The translations under genes and the position numbers were made by a program. Of a stretch of 64,000 nt of DNA, positions 1-9,076 are shown piece after piece. The stretch's first letter is position 1. Each line of letters opens with the position of its first letter. The notes under the pieces are model-generated. The model searched no databases, was not told the origin of the DNA, and saw nothing but the letters and a program-made list of their open reading frames with translations. Source of the stretch: Pseudomonas sp. GD03944 (lineage in GTDB: Bacteria > Pseudomonadota > Gammaproteobacteria > Pseudomonadales > Pseudomonadaceae). The DNA lies in contig NZ_JAOCAH010000001.1 in NCBI RefSeq assembly GCF_029839275.1, positions 124,001 to 188,000 of the forward strand, given 5' to 3'.

Positions 1-2
1 CC

Positions 3-1007
3 AACGACGACAACGTGAAGCTGTTGCTGGCCGGCGATGCCTCGACCATCAACAAGGCCAAGGCCATCGAGCTGCTGCTGTCCATCGCCCACGTGCCGAT
101 GGAGCGCGTGCACACCATCCGCCTGGCCGCCGAGATCCAGCAGAGCCCGGAACTGTGGCTGCGCAGCTTCAACGGCGACAAGTGGCTGTACTTCAACCCC
201 GAGACCGGTGAGCAAGGCATGCCGGCCGACCGCCTGGTGTGGTGGATCGGCGACGACAACCTGGTCACCCTCGAAGGCGGCAAGCAGGCCCAAGTCAGCT
301 TCAGCCTGAACAACAGCGAGATGAACGCCATCCGCCTGGCCAAGCTGACCGACGAGAACACCGACGCCGACTTCCTCGAGTATTCGCTGTACGGCCTGCC
401 GCTGCAGACCCAGCAGACCTTCATGATCATGGTCATGATCCCGATCGGCGTGCTGGTCATCCTGATCCTGCGCAACCTCGGCGGCCTGCAGACCCTGGGT
501 ACCTTCACCCCGGTGCTGATCGCCCTGGCGTTCCGCGAAACCCAGCTGGGCTTCGGCATCATGCTGTTCACGGTGATCACGGCCCTTGGCCTGTCACTGC
601 GCTCGTACCTGGAACACCTCAAGTTGCAGATGCTGCCGCGCCTGTCGGTGGTGCTGACCTTCGTGGTGGTGCTGATCGCCGCGATCAGCCTGTTCAGTCA
701 CAAGCTCGGCCTCGAACGTGGCCTGTCGGTCGCCCTGTTCCCGATGGTGATCCTGACCATGACCATCGAGCGCCTGTCCATCACCTGGGAAGAACGTGGC
801 GGCAGCCATGCCTTCAAGGTCGCCATCGGCACCCTGTTCGCCGCGACCCTGGCGCACCTGCTGATGAGCATTCCGGAGCTGGTCTACTTCGTGTTCACCT
901 TCCCGGCCGTGCTGATGGTCCTGGTTGGCTTCATGCTGGCGATGGGTCGCTACCGCGGCTACCGCCTGACCGAACTGTTCCGTTTCAAAGCCTTCCTGAA
1001 GGATTGA
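3..1007 (+). CDS. Inactive-transglutaminase / 7-TM membrane protein (5' partial)
   Basis: The reading frame is open to the left edge, so only the C-terminal 335 or so residues are present and the true start lies outside. The first third is soluble and probably belongs to the degenerate transglutaminase-like part. From about residue 135 onward there are closely packed hydrophobic helices (FMIMVMIPIGVLVILIL, GIMLFTVITALGL, VVLTFVVVLIAAISLF, VALFPMVILTMTI, then a long hydrophobic C-terminus), which fits the 7-TM domain usually fused to inactive transglutaminases. It ends 3 nt before an ATP-grasp gene, the standard partner of this family. Family assignment rests on topology plus that partner. The substrate is unknown; a role in peptide or amino-acid tagging at the membrane is only inferred. 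Confidence 0.7.
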   Translation, partial: NDDNVKLLLAGDASTINKAKAIELLLSIAHVPMERVHTIRLAAEIQQSPELWLRSFNGDKWLYFNPETGEQGMPADRLVWWIGDDNLVTLEGGKQAQVSFSLNNSEMNAIRLAKLTDENTDADFLEYSLYGLPLQTQQTFMIMVMIPIGVLVILILRNLGGLQTLGTFTPVLIALAFRETQLGFGIMLFTVITALGLSLRSYLEHLKLQMLPRLSVVLTFVVVLIAAISLFSHKLGLERGLSVALFPMVILTMTIERLSITWEERGGSHAFKVAIGTLFAATLAHLLMSIPELVYFVFTFPAVLMVLVGFMLAMGRYRGYRLTELFRFKAFLKD

Positions 1008-1010
1008 GCC

Positions 1011-1997
1011 ATGATCGGTCTGTGGAAGACATGGAAGGCCCTCGAAGCCAAAGGCATCATGGGCATCAACCGACGCAATGCGGACTACGTGCTGAAGTAC
1101 AACCAACGGCACCTCTACCCCATCGTCGATGACAAGATCATCACCAAGGAGCGCGCCATCCAGGCCGGGATCCATGTCCCGGAAATGTATGGCGTGATCT
1201 CCACCGAGAAGGAAATCGACAACCTCGACACGATCATCGGCGGGCGCACCGATTTCGTCGTCAAGCCGGCACAGGGTGCCGGCGGTGACGGCATCCTGGT
1301 GATCGCCGACCGCTTCGAGGACCGCTACAAGACCGTCTCGGGCAAGATCATCAGCCACGAGGAAATCGAGCAGCAGATCTCCAGCATCCTCTCGGGCCTG
1401 TACTCCCTGGGCGGTCACCGCGACCGCGCGCTGATCGAATACCGCGTCACACCGGACCAGATCTTCAAGAGCATCAGCTACGAAGGCGTGCCGGACATCC
1501 GCATCATCGTGCTGATGGGCTACCCGGTCATGGCCATGCTGCGCCTGCCGACACGCCAGTCCGGCGGCAAGGCCAACCTGCACCAGGGCGCGATCGGCGT
1601 GGGTGTGGACCTGGCCACCGGCGTGACCCTGCGCGGCACCTGGCTGAACAACAAGATCACCAAGCACCCGGACACCACCAACGCGGTGGACGGCGTGCAA
1701 CTGCCCAACTGGGACGGCTTCATGCGCCTGGCGGCGGGTTGCTACGAGCTGTGCGGCCTGGGCTACATCGGGGTCGACATGGTGCTGGACCAGGAAAAGG
1801 GCCCGCTGATCCTGGAGCTCAACGCCCGCCCGGGCCTGAACATCCAGATCGCCAACGACTGCGGCCTCACCCACCGCGCCCACGCCGTGGAAGCGCGCCT
1901 GGTCGAGTTGGCCGCCAAGGGCATCAAGGAAACCGCGGAAGAGCGCATGCGCTTCTCCCAGGAGCTGTTCGGCCACATCCCGGCCGCCCCGCTCTGA
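1011..1997 (+). CDS. Alpha-L-glutamate ligase-like ATP-grasp protein
   Basis: 328 aa with the ATP-grasp layout of RimK-type ligases: a lysine-containing nucleotide-binding strand (VVKPAQGAGGDGILVI), a central basic region, and a C-terminal metal-binding signature (ILELNARPGLNIQIAN) where E and N would hold Mg2+. Such enzymes form amide bonds from a carboxylate and an amine using ATP. It starts 3 nt after the 7-TM inactive-transglutaminase gene and is followed by a strong terminator, so it closes that operon. The donor and acceptor are not known. RimK itself (glutamylation of ribosomal protein S6) is a relative, not an established equivalent. Confidence 0.8.
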   Translation: MIGLWKTWKALEAKGIMGINRRNADYVLKYNQRHLYPIVDDKIITKERAIQAGIHVPEMYGVISTEKEIDNLDTIIGGRTDFVVKPAQGAGGDGILVIADRFEDRYKTVSGKIISHEEIEQQISSILSGLYSLGGHRDRALIEYRVTPDQIFKSISYEGVPDIRIIVLMGYPVMAMLRLPTRQSGGKANLHQGAIGVGVDLATGVTLRGTWLNNKITKHPDTTNAVDGVQLPNWDGFMRLAAGCYELCGLGYIGVDMVLDQEKGPLILELNARPGLNIQIANDCGLTHRAHAVEARLVELAAKGIKETAEERMRFSQELFGHIPAAPL

Positions 1998-2013
1998 GCC
2001 TTGCCTGCCCACA

Positions 2014-2042
2014 AAAAAGCCCGGCCATGTGCCGGGCTTTTT
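2014..2042 (+). terminator. Rho-independent terminator after the ATP-grasp gene
   Basis: A 12-bp perfect stem (arms 2014-2025 and 2031-2042, GCCCGGC/GCCGGGC core) with a 5-nt loop. It has an A-run on the left and a T-run on the right, so it can act in both directions between the ATP-grasp gene and the convergent LuxR regulator. Confidence 0.85.
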
Positions 2043-2087
2043 CATGGGGCAATGACGCGCCTGCCACTCGCAGCGCCCCTCCCCCCA

Positions 2088-4805
2088 TCAGGCCTCGCTC
2101 AACAGCCCCAGGCTTTTGCCTTTGAGCACTGCCTGGGTGCGGCTGCGCACCCCGAGCTTGGCGAACAGGTTGTGCAGGTGCCACTTGATCGTCGCCTCGG
2201 ACAGGTGCACCGCCTGGGCGATATCGCGGTTCGACAGGCCGGCCGCGACAAAGCGCAGGATTTCCCGCTCGCGGTGGCTGACGTCCTGGTTGTCCTCGAA
2301 GGTCTCCAGGTCAACGGACAATCGCCGGCACTGCTCGCGCAACTGTTCGGCCAGGCCCTGCCAGGCCCGCGCCTGGTCCGGCTGGGCGGCATGCCAGGCC
2401 TCCCACAGCGGCAACAGCCACAGGGCATCGTCCAGGAACATGCGCCGGTAGCCCTCGCGCCAGGCCTCTTCCAGGGTCGGCTGCAGCAAGGCGAAGGCCT
2501 TGTCGCTATTGCCCTTGCGCCAGTAGGCCACGGCCAGCAGCAGCGACAGGCGCAGGCTGCGGTCGCGCTGGTGTTCCGCCGACTGTTTCGACAGACAGGC
2601 CTCCAGCACGGCCTGGGCCCTGTCGGCACGCCGCTCGACCAACGCCAGGCGCGCCTCGCTGAGCACCAGGGCGGTGCCGGCATCGGTGTAGCGATCGGCC
2701 GGCAGCACCTCCAGGTGCCTCTGCAGTTGCAGGCAGATGCGTTCGGCCTCGTTGGGGCGCTTCAGCCACAGCAGGAACTGCACCTTGCAGCTCATGCCCA
2801 GGGCGTACACCCGCTCATAGCCTGGCCCGTGCAGGCTGGCCAGCCACTCGTCGAGCTCGGCCAGAGCCTGCTCCCCTTCCCCGGCGAAGAACCGCGCCCG
2901 GGCCATCACCAGCTTGCCGCGGCTGATCAGTTCGATAGGCGTGGCCACGTCACGCCAGGTGGTGGCCAGCGGCAGTTCGGCGAGGATCGCGGCGTGCCGG
3001 TCCTGCTCGTACAGCAGGTCGGCATAGGCCAGCGACAACGGCCCGCCGACCCGGCTGCGCCGACCGAACACCTGCTCGACCCGCGCCCGGGCGGTTTCCG
3101 CCAGCACCCGGCCGCGCTCGGGTTCGCCCAGTTCCTTGCAGATCAGCGATTCGATCAGGCTGACCACCACGTGCAGGTACTCGCTTTCGGTCTGCCGCAG
3201 GTTGTCGCGGGCCACGCTGATCGACTTGGCGGCGTCGCCGAACTCGCCCATCAGCCCATAGGCCGCCGCCTGGATGCAGCACAGGCTGGCGCGAAACACC
3301 GGCTGGTTGTCCGGCACCAGGCTCAGCCAGTGCCGGGCCACCTTGAGGCAGTTCTCCAGTTTGTCCTGGTAGAGCAGCACCAGGGCCTTGAGCACCTGGG
3401 CCGCAGCCAGCAGCTCGGCCAGGCCGAAATGCAGAAGCTTGCCGCGCCCCTTCAGCAAGCGCGTGCTGACCTCTTCGATCAGCGCTTCGGCTTCGGCGTA
3501 TTTCTGCTCGAACGCCAATTGCCAGGCATAGAAGATCTGAAACACCGGGTGCTCGCGGATCACCTCGGCCGGCATGTCCTTGAGGATCGCCAGGATGCCG
3601 TACACCCGGTTGCCGGCGATCAGGCGCGCGCCTTGGCGCTCCAGCAGGTCGGCGGCAAAACCGTAGTCCCGGGCCCGCAGCGCGTACTTGATCGACTTGT
3701 CGGCCTGGCCGTGGTTCTCGCACCAGCGCGCGGCGGCATGCAGCAGGTGCGTCGGGTCGCCGTGGCGCGCCAGCCGCCCCTGGAGGAACTCGGCGAACAG
3801 GTGGTGGTAGCGGAACCACTGGCCCTGGTCATCCAGGGGGATGATGAACAACTGCTTGCGCTGCAGGCGCTGCAGCATCTCGTTGGCGTCGCTGCGCCCG
3901 GTCAGGGCGTTGCACATCTCGGCATTGAATTCATCCAGCACCGAGGTCTGTTCGAGAAAGCGCTGCAAGGTCGGCGGCAGGCCGTCCAGCACGTCTTCCG
4001 CCAGGTAATCGGCGATGTTGCGCTCGCTGCCGGACAACACGCGCAGGAACTGGGCCCGGTCCATATGGCGCGACAGCGCCAGCGACACCAGATGCAAGGC
4101 GGTGATCCAGCCCTCGGTACGAGCCTGGATCACCGTGAGCTCCGACTCGCTCAAGACCATCTGCTTGACGTCGCGGAAATAGGCTTCGGTCTCGGCCGTG
4201 GTCAGGCGCAGGTCTTCGGCCCGAATCCACAGCCCCCAGGACATCAAGGCCGGGTGTTCGTCGGCGAAGATCGAGTTGAAGCGCGTGCTGGCGATCAGGC
4301 GGACATTGGCCGGCACATGCTCGATCAGGTGATTGACCAGCGGTCCCAGCGCCGGGTGGCGCACCCGATGAAAGTCATCGAGCACCAGGTACAGCTCGCC
4401 CTCGACCCGGCGCAGGTCGGCCACGAAGGCATCGAGCAGCCCCTGGTTGGACAGGTTCTCCTGCAACAGGCGCGCGGTGGTGCGGCCGAACCCCGGCAGC
4501 TGCGCGTCGATCGCCGCGAGCAGGTACTGCAGCAGGCGCTGCGGCTCGCTGTCCAGCTCGTCGCAAGACAGCCAGGCGACCCGTGCCCCGGAAGCCTGCA
4601 GGCGCCGACGGAACTGGCTGAGCACCGTGCTCTTGCCGAAGCCGGCGGGGGCGCTGAGGACAATGGCGCGGCAAGTCCGGGCAGCGAACAGGCGCTCGAT
4701 CAGTGCCGCCCGCTCCAGCAGCGGCCCGGCGCCCGAATCGGCGGGAAACAGCTTGGTGCGCAGCAGAGGAACGGCCCGCGGCCGTGGATGGGTCTGACTG
4801 TTCAT
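2088..4805 (-). CDS. MalT-type LuxR-family transcriptional regulator (second of a tandem pair)
   Basis: 905 aa large ATP-dependent regulator. Walker A is APAGFGKST at residues 52-60, Walker B is LYLVLDDFH near 140, followed by a long helical TPR-like region and a C-terminal LuxR helix-turn-helix (SHREREILRFVAAGLSNRDIAQ, then VHLSEATIKWHLHNLF). This is the MalT/AlkS architecture: an STAND-type ATPase that binds an effector, oligomerises and activates transcription. Its ATG overlaps the stop of the upstream paralogue (ATGA), so the two are translationally coupled. The inducer and targets cannot be deduced; no catabolic operon is adjacent. Confidence 0.85.
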   Translation of the reverse strand: MNSQTHPRPRAVPLLRTKLFPADSGAGPLLERAALIERLFAARTCRAIVLSAPAGFGKSTVLSQFRRRLQASGARVAWLSCDELDSEPQRLLQYLLAAIDAQLPGFGRTTARLLQENLSNQGLLDAFVADLRRVEGELYLVLDDFHRVRHPALGPLVNHLIEHVPANVRLIASTRFNSIFADEHPALMSWGLWIRAEDLRLTTAETEAYFRDVKQMVLSESELTVIQARTEGWITALHLVSLALSRHMDRAQFLRVLSGSERNIADYLAEDVLDGLPPTLQRFLEQTSVLDEFNAEMCNALTGRSDANEMLQRLQRKQLFIIPLDDQGQWFRYHHLFAEFLQGRLARHGDPTHLLHAAARWCENHGQADKSIKYALRARDYGFAADLLERQGARLIAGNRVYGILAILKDMPAEVIREHPVFQIFYAWQLAFEQKYAEAEALIEEVSTRLLKGRGKLLHFGLAELLAAAQVLKALVLLYQDKLENCLKVARHWLSLVPDNQPVFRASLCCIQAAAYGLMGEFGDAAKSISVARDNLRQTESEYLHVVVSLIESLICKELGEPERGRVLAETARARVEQVFGRRSRVGGPLSLAYADLLYEQDRHAAILAELPLATTWRDVATPIELISRGKLVMARARFFAGEGEQALAELDEWLASLHGPGYERVYALGMSCKVQFLLWLKRPNEAERICLQLQRHLEVLPADRYTDAGTALVLSEARLALVERRADRAQAVLEACLSKQSAEHQRDRSLRLSLLLAVAYWRKGNSDKAFALLQPTLEEAWREGYRRMFLDDALWLLPLWEAWHAAQPDQARAWQGLAEQLREQCRRLSVDLETFEDNQDVSHREREILRFVAAGLSNRDIAQAVHLSEATIKWHLHNLFAKLGVRSRTQAVLKGKSLGLLSEA

Positions 4806-7516
4806 GATTCAAGCAGGCTCAGCTCGCGGGCACGACGGATCGCCTGGGTGCGATTGCGTACCTTGAGCTTCTCGTAGATGTTGTGCAGGTGCCATTTGAC
4901 GGTGCCCAGGGCCAGCGACAACTGCTGGCCGATCTCGTCGTTGGACATGCCCTGCGCCGCCAGGCACACCACCTCGCGCTCGCGCTCGGTCAGCCCCTCC
5001 TCCGTCAGGTCAAGGGCGACACGCGCCGCGTGCCCCGGCCAGCCAGCCAACAGCGAGCGGATGAAGCCCTGCAACGCCGGCTGGCGCTCGGCCGCCTCCA
5101 GTTGCTGCAGGAGCAGGCGGATCGCCTCGCCTTCCTCGATGAACAGGCTGCGCACCCCTTCGCGCTCGGCACCGACCAGGCACTGGACCAGCAGGCTCTG
5201 GGCACGCTCCTGATAGCCCAGGCGCTGGTAGCTCAGGGCCGCCAGCAGGTCCAGGCGCAGGCGCTGCAGGCCATGCCAGTCATCGATGAGCAGGCTGCGC
5301 AGTTGGGTGATTTCGTGCAGGGCCTCGCTGTAATGCCCCCGGGCCTGCTGCAGGCGAATGCGGGTCAGGCCCTGGACCCAGCTCACCGGGTTGAAGCGCA
5401 GCCCCTGGTAATGCTCGGCCAGCTTTGGCCAGTCGACGCTCTTGAGGCGCTGCTCGGCGCGTTTCAGGCGGTCGGTGGCCGGTTCCTGGAGAATCTGCGC
5501 CACTTCGTCGCCCACGGCCTGGGCATAGAACCGCCAGGACTGGTTGCGCGCGGCCAGGTTCTGCATCAGCACCAGGCTGGCGTAAGCCTCTTTCGGCGCA
5601 TCCTGGCGCCGCTGCACATGGGCCATGCACAGCATGCCCTGGGCGTAGAGGTCGATGGGGTTGATCACGTCCACCGTGGCCAGGGCCCAGCGCAGGCGCT
5701 CTTCGATGCCCTCCAGGCGCCCCTGGTGGTAGGCGATCAGAGCGTCGGTGATGGTCGGCAGCGCCAGGGCCCGGGAGCGCTCGGCGAACCAGGGGATGGT
5801 CTTGGCCCGCAACTGGCCGAACAGCAGCTCCGCCTGCTTCACCTGGCCCTGCTCCAGGCACAGCAGAATCTCCACGTTGCCCAGCTGCATGTCCAGGTAG
5901 CGCCCTTCCAGGAAGTGGTTGCGCTGCTGGGCCAGGGCCAGCAGACGGCGTGCCTGCTCGGGCTGGGCCAGCACCACATTAGCCAGCGCGCCGACAATCA
6001 GTATCGCCACTTCGAGAAAGGCGGTGTGCTGCCCCAGCTGCCCTTCCACCCGCCGCGCCAGGGCGATGCAGGTGCCCAGATCATCCTTCTGCAGGGCGAT
6101 CACCGATTTGACCGCCAGGGTGGCCAGCAGCTTGTCGCTCAGGGGCTCGCTGGTGGTGCGGTCGCCCCAGCGCTCCAGCAGCTCATCGAGCATGCGGTTG
6201 GCTTCCGGCAGGCCCAGCTCGGCGGCGCGGGTCCAGACGTCGGCCAGCACCAGCACCGGGAAGCGCTCGGCGATGGCATCCGGCACGTGCTGGCGCCACT
6301 TGTAGATCAGGTTCAGCTGCCCGCGGTTGATCAGTTCCAGCCCGCAGCCATCGACCAAGGCCGCGAGCATTTCCGGGTCTTCGGCCAGGCAGGCGTGCTC
6401 GATGGCCAGGTTCTGCATGTGGTGGTTGGTGAACCACAGGCAGGCGTTGAAGTGCAGTTGCTTGAGGCGTTCGGGATCACGGTCCTTCAGGCGCCCGCGC
6501 AGGAATTCGGCGAACAGGTTGTGGAAGCGGTACCACTGGCGCTCATGGTCCAGCGGCAGCAGGAACAGCTGCATGGCCTCCAGCTCTTCCAGCAGTTGCT
6601 GGCCATCCTGGCGCCCGGTCAGGGCGTTGGCCAGGTCGCCGCTCAACTGCTGGGCGACGCCCAGGGCCAGCAGCAGCTCCTGCTTGTCGACCGGCAACTG
6701 CTCGAACACGGTGCGCAGCAGGTAGTCGCCGACCGCGGCCGGGTCGGTGCTCACCTCGACCCGCTCGGCATAGGCCTGGGGCTGATGGCGCAGCCACAGG
6801 CTGGCCAGGTGCACGCCAACCATCCAGCCCTCGGTCTGGTTGTAGATCGCCCCGAGGGCCACGGCGTCCACCTCCAGGCCACCGCGGGACAGGTAGTCCA
6901 GGGTTTCCGCCTTGCTCAGGCGCAGGTCCTGCTCGCCCAGCTCGACCAGCAGCCCCTTGGCCCGCAGTGTCGCCAGGTTCAGGGCCGGCTGCGAGCGGCT
7001 GCCGATGGCCAGGACGAAGCCGCTCGGGGCGAATTTGACCAGGCGATTGAGGGCGCTCAGCAGCTCGCTGTCCTGGATCAGGTGCGCATCGTCGAGCACC
7101 AGCAGCAGCGGCTGCTCCAGGGTGGACAGCTCCACCAGCAGGCTTTCCATCACCGCCGCCACCGGCACGCGCATGGTGTTCTGCAGGTAGGCCAGGGCCT
7201 CGCTGCCCAGGCCGGGAACGACGCGCGAAAGCGATTCGATCAACTGGCGGAAGAAGCGCGACGGCTCATCGTCCTCAGGACCCAGGGACACCCAGGCAAC
7301 AGCGGTGCCCGCCTCGATCCGGGACTGGGCCAGCGCCGCCAGGGCGCTGGTCTTGCCGAACCCGGCCGGCGCGCAGACCAGCAGCAGACGGGCATGGGAA
7401 TGGGCATTGAGTGCGGCCTCGACCTGAGGTCGAGCCAGGTAGTCAGCCGACGCCTGGGGCGGCATGAGCCTGGAGCGCAGCAGGCTCCCGGCGGCTGGAT
7501 TGAGCACGTCATCCAT
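4802..7516 (-). CDS. MalT-type LuxR-family transcriptional regulator (first of a tandem pair)
   Basis: 904 aa, same architecture and almost the same length as its downstream neighbour. Walker A is APAGFGKTS at residues 49-57, Walker B is LLLVLDDAH, and the C-terminal LuxR helix-turn-helix is TEREREVVCLAAQGMSNDEI followed by LALGTVKWHLHNIYEKL. GAAGGGATC in front of the ATG is a plausible ribosome-binding site. Divergent from pabB, with a 162-bp shared upstream region. The two proteins align throughout but are clearly diverged, so this is an old duplication. By memory of gene order, a similar pair sits beside pabB in P. aeruginosa. Confidence 0.85.
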   Translation of the reverse strand: MDDVLNPAAGSLLRSRLMPPQASADYLARPQVEAALNAHSHARLLLVCAPAGFGKTSALAALAQSRIEAGTAVAWVSLGPEDDEPSRFFRQLIESLSRVVPGLGSEALAYLQNTMRVPVAAVMESLLVELSTLEQPLLLVLDDAHLIQDSELLSALNRLVKFAPSGFVLAIGSRSQPALNLATLRAKGLLVELGEQDLRLSKAETLDYLSRGGLEVDAVALGAIYNQTEGWMVGVHLASLWLRHQPQAYAERVEVSTDPAAVGDYLLRTVFEQLPVDKQELLLALGVAQQLSGDLANALTGRQDGQQLLEELEAMQLFLLPLDHERQWYRFHNLFAEFLRGRLKDRDPERLKQLHFNACLWFTNHHMQNLAIEHACLAEDPEMLAALVDGCGLELINRGQLNLIYKWRQHVPDAIAERFPVLVLADVWTRAAELGLPEANRMLDELLERWGDRTTSEPLSDKLLATLAVKSVIALQKDDLGTCIALARRVEGQLGQHTAFLEVAILIVGALANVVLAQPEQARRLLALAQQRNHFLEGRYLDMQLGNVEILLCLEQGQVKQAELLFGQLRAKTIPWFAERSRALALPTITDALIAYHQGRLEGIEERLRWALATVDVINPIDLYAQGMLCMAHVQRRQDAPKEAYASLVLMQNLAARNQSWRFYAQAVGDEVAQILQEPATDRLKRAEQRLKSVDWPKLAEHYQGLRFNPVSWVQGLTRIRLQQARGHYSEALHEITQLRSLLIDDWHGLQRLRLDLLAALSYQRLGYQERAQSLLVQCLVGAEREGVRSLFIEEGEAIRLLLQQLEAAERQPALQGFIRSLLAGWPGHAARVALDLTEEGLTEREREVVCLAAQGMSNDEIGQQLSLALGTVKWHLHNIYEKLKVRNRTQAIRRARELSLLES

Positions 7517-7678
7517 GGCCTGATCCCTTCATAATTATTGTTTTTGCACGCACGTTCAGCATCGTGGGACCTTTTCATACTAATCAGCCCGGGCCGGCCG
7601 AGCAAACCACGCACAGGCCCTAGGATGAATGGTGGCCGCGTTCTACAATCGACGTCCGCGCACCGCCGAAAACCCTGC

Positions 7679-9028
7679 ATGCCAACCTGCGATCTCCACC
7701 CTCTGCCCTACCGCGCTGATCCGTCAGCCTACTTTGGCGTCCTTCGCCAGGCGCCTGGCGCCGTGCTGCTCGATGCAGGACGCCCCGTGGCGCAACGTGG
7801 ACGCTATGACCTTATGAGCGCCTGGCCATTGGCTGTGCTGGCACCCGGCGTCGACGAATCGGCCAACGACTTCCTCGCGCGCCTGCGCGCGGCCCTGGGC
7901 CAGCTCGGGCCGGCCCAGGCGCCTACGGGCTACGACATACCCTTCACCGGCGGCCTGATCGGCTACCTCGGCTACGACTTCGGCCGACGCCTGGAACAGT
8001 TGCCAGACCACGCCACCGACGACCTGCACCTGCCGGACGCTCAGCTGGGACTCTACGCCTGGGCCCTGATCAGCGATCACCAGCTGGCCACCAGCCACCT
8101 GCTGTTTCATCCGACACTGCCCGACGCCGAACGTTACCGCCTGATCGAATTGTTCGAGCAAACCGCCCCCCTGCCAGCCGAGCCGTTCCAGTTGCTGGAG
8201 GGGTTTCGGGCCGACCTCGCCGCGGACGACTACCGCCAGGCCATCGAACGCATCCAGGCCTATATCCAGGCCGGTGACTGCTACCAGGTCAACTTCGCCC
8301 AGCGCTTCCGCGCGCCCTACGCAGGCGATCCGTGGCAGGCCTACCTGGCGCTGCGCAGCGCCTGCCCGACGCCCTTCGCCGGGTTCCAGGCCCTGGACGA
8401 CGATGCGGCGATCATCAGCCTGTCGCCGGAGCGTTTCCTGCGCGTCAGCCAGGGCCAGGTGGAAACCCGGCCGATCAAGGGCACCCGCCCCCGCGGTCAA
8501 ACCCCTGACGAAGACGCCGCCCAGGCCCAGGCGCTGCTGGACAGCCTCAAGGACCGGGCCGAGAACCTGATGATCGTCGACCTGCTGCGCAACGACCTCG
8601 GGCGCAGCTGCACCACCGGCTCGGTGCGCGTGCCGGAGCTGTTCACCCTGGAGAGCTACCCGAACGTGCACCACCTGGTCAGTGCCGTGACCGGCGAACT
8701 GGCGGCGGACAAGGACGTGCTGGACCTGATCGCCGGCAGTTTCCCCGGCGGTTCGATCACCGGGGCGCCGAAGATCCGCGCCATGCAGATCATCGACGAA
8801 CTGGAGCCCACCCGCCGCGGCCTGTATTGCGGCTCGCTGCTGTACCTGGACGTGCGTGGGGAGATGGACAGCTCGATCGCCATCCGCAGCCTGCTGGCCA
8901 AGGACGGGCAAATCAGTTGCTGGGGCGGCGGTGGCATCGTCGCCGACTCGGACTGGCAGGCGGAGTACCAGGAGTCGATCACCAAGGTGAAGGTGCTGCT
9001 GGACACCCTGGAGCGCTTCCAGGCATGA
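7679..9028 (+). CDS. pabB: Aminodeoxychorismate synthase component I
   Basis: 449 aa chorismate-binding enzyme. With the PabA glutaminase it converts chorismate to 4-amino-4-deoxychorismate in p-aminobenzoate/folate synthesis. The signature PIKGT at residues 265-269 carries the lysine (K267) that separates PabB from anthranilate synthase TrpE, which has PIAGT. The C-terminal region has the chorismate-binding motifs GGSITGAPK and YCGSLLYLD. The frame is open further upstream, but that extension reads as low-complexity Arg/Pro sequence; the ATG at 7679 gives the normal length. A strong terminator overlaps the stop. Confidence 0.93.
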   Translation: MPTCDLHPLPYRADPSAYFGVLRQAPGAVLLDAGRPVAQRGRYDLMSAWPLAVLAPGVDESANDFLARLRAALGQLGPAQAPTGYDIPFTGGLIGYLGYDFGRRLEQLPDHATDDLHLPDAQLGLYAWALISDHQLATSHLLFHPTLPDAERYRLIELFEQTAPLPAEPFQLLEGFRADLAADDYRQAIERIQAYIQAGDCYQVNFAQRFRAPYAGDPWQAYLALRSACPTPFAGFQALDDDAAIISLSPERFLRVSQGQVETRPIKGTRPRGQTPDEDAAQAQALLDSLKDRAENLMIVDLLRNDLGRSCTTGSVRVPELFTLESYPNVHHLVSAVTGELAADKDVLDLIAGSFPGGSITGAPKIRAMQIIDELEPTRRGLYCGSLLYLDVRGEMDSSIAIRSLLAKDGQISCWGGGGIVADSDWQAEYQESITKVKVLLDTLERFQA

Positions 9029-9055
9029 AAAAGGCCCGCAGATGCGGGCCTTTTT
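9028..9055. terminator. Bidirectional terminator between pabB and thrH
   Basis: 12-bp perfect stem AAAAAGGCCCGC/GCGGGCCTTTTT with loop AGAT. It begins on the last base of the pabB stop codon. A and T runs flank both sides, serving the convergent pabB and thrH. Confidence 0.85.
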
Positions 9056-9076
9056 CGTACGGGGCGCTGGCGCTGC

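Noticed and set aside
594..2045. 483-aa minus-strand frame opposite the ATP-grasp gene
   Set aside because: Antisense to two genuine genes and contains the terminator hairpin at its start.
2001..4877. 958-aa open frame on the plus strand opposite the LuxR gene
   Set aside because: Gln/Gly/His/Leu-rich with no domain; it mirrors the real MalT-type gene and results from high third-position GC.
4883..7534. 883-aa open frame on the plus strand opposite the other LuxR gene
   Set aside because: Same shadow effect; the minus-strand protein has full Walker and helix-turn-helix motifs.
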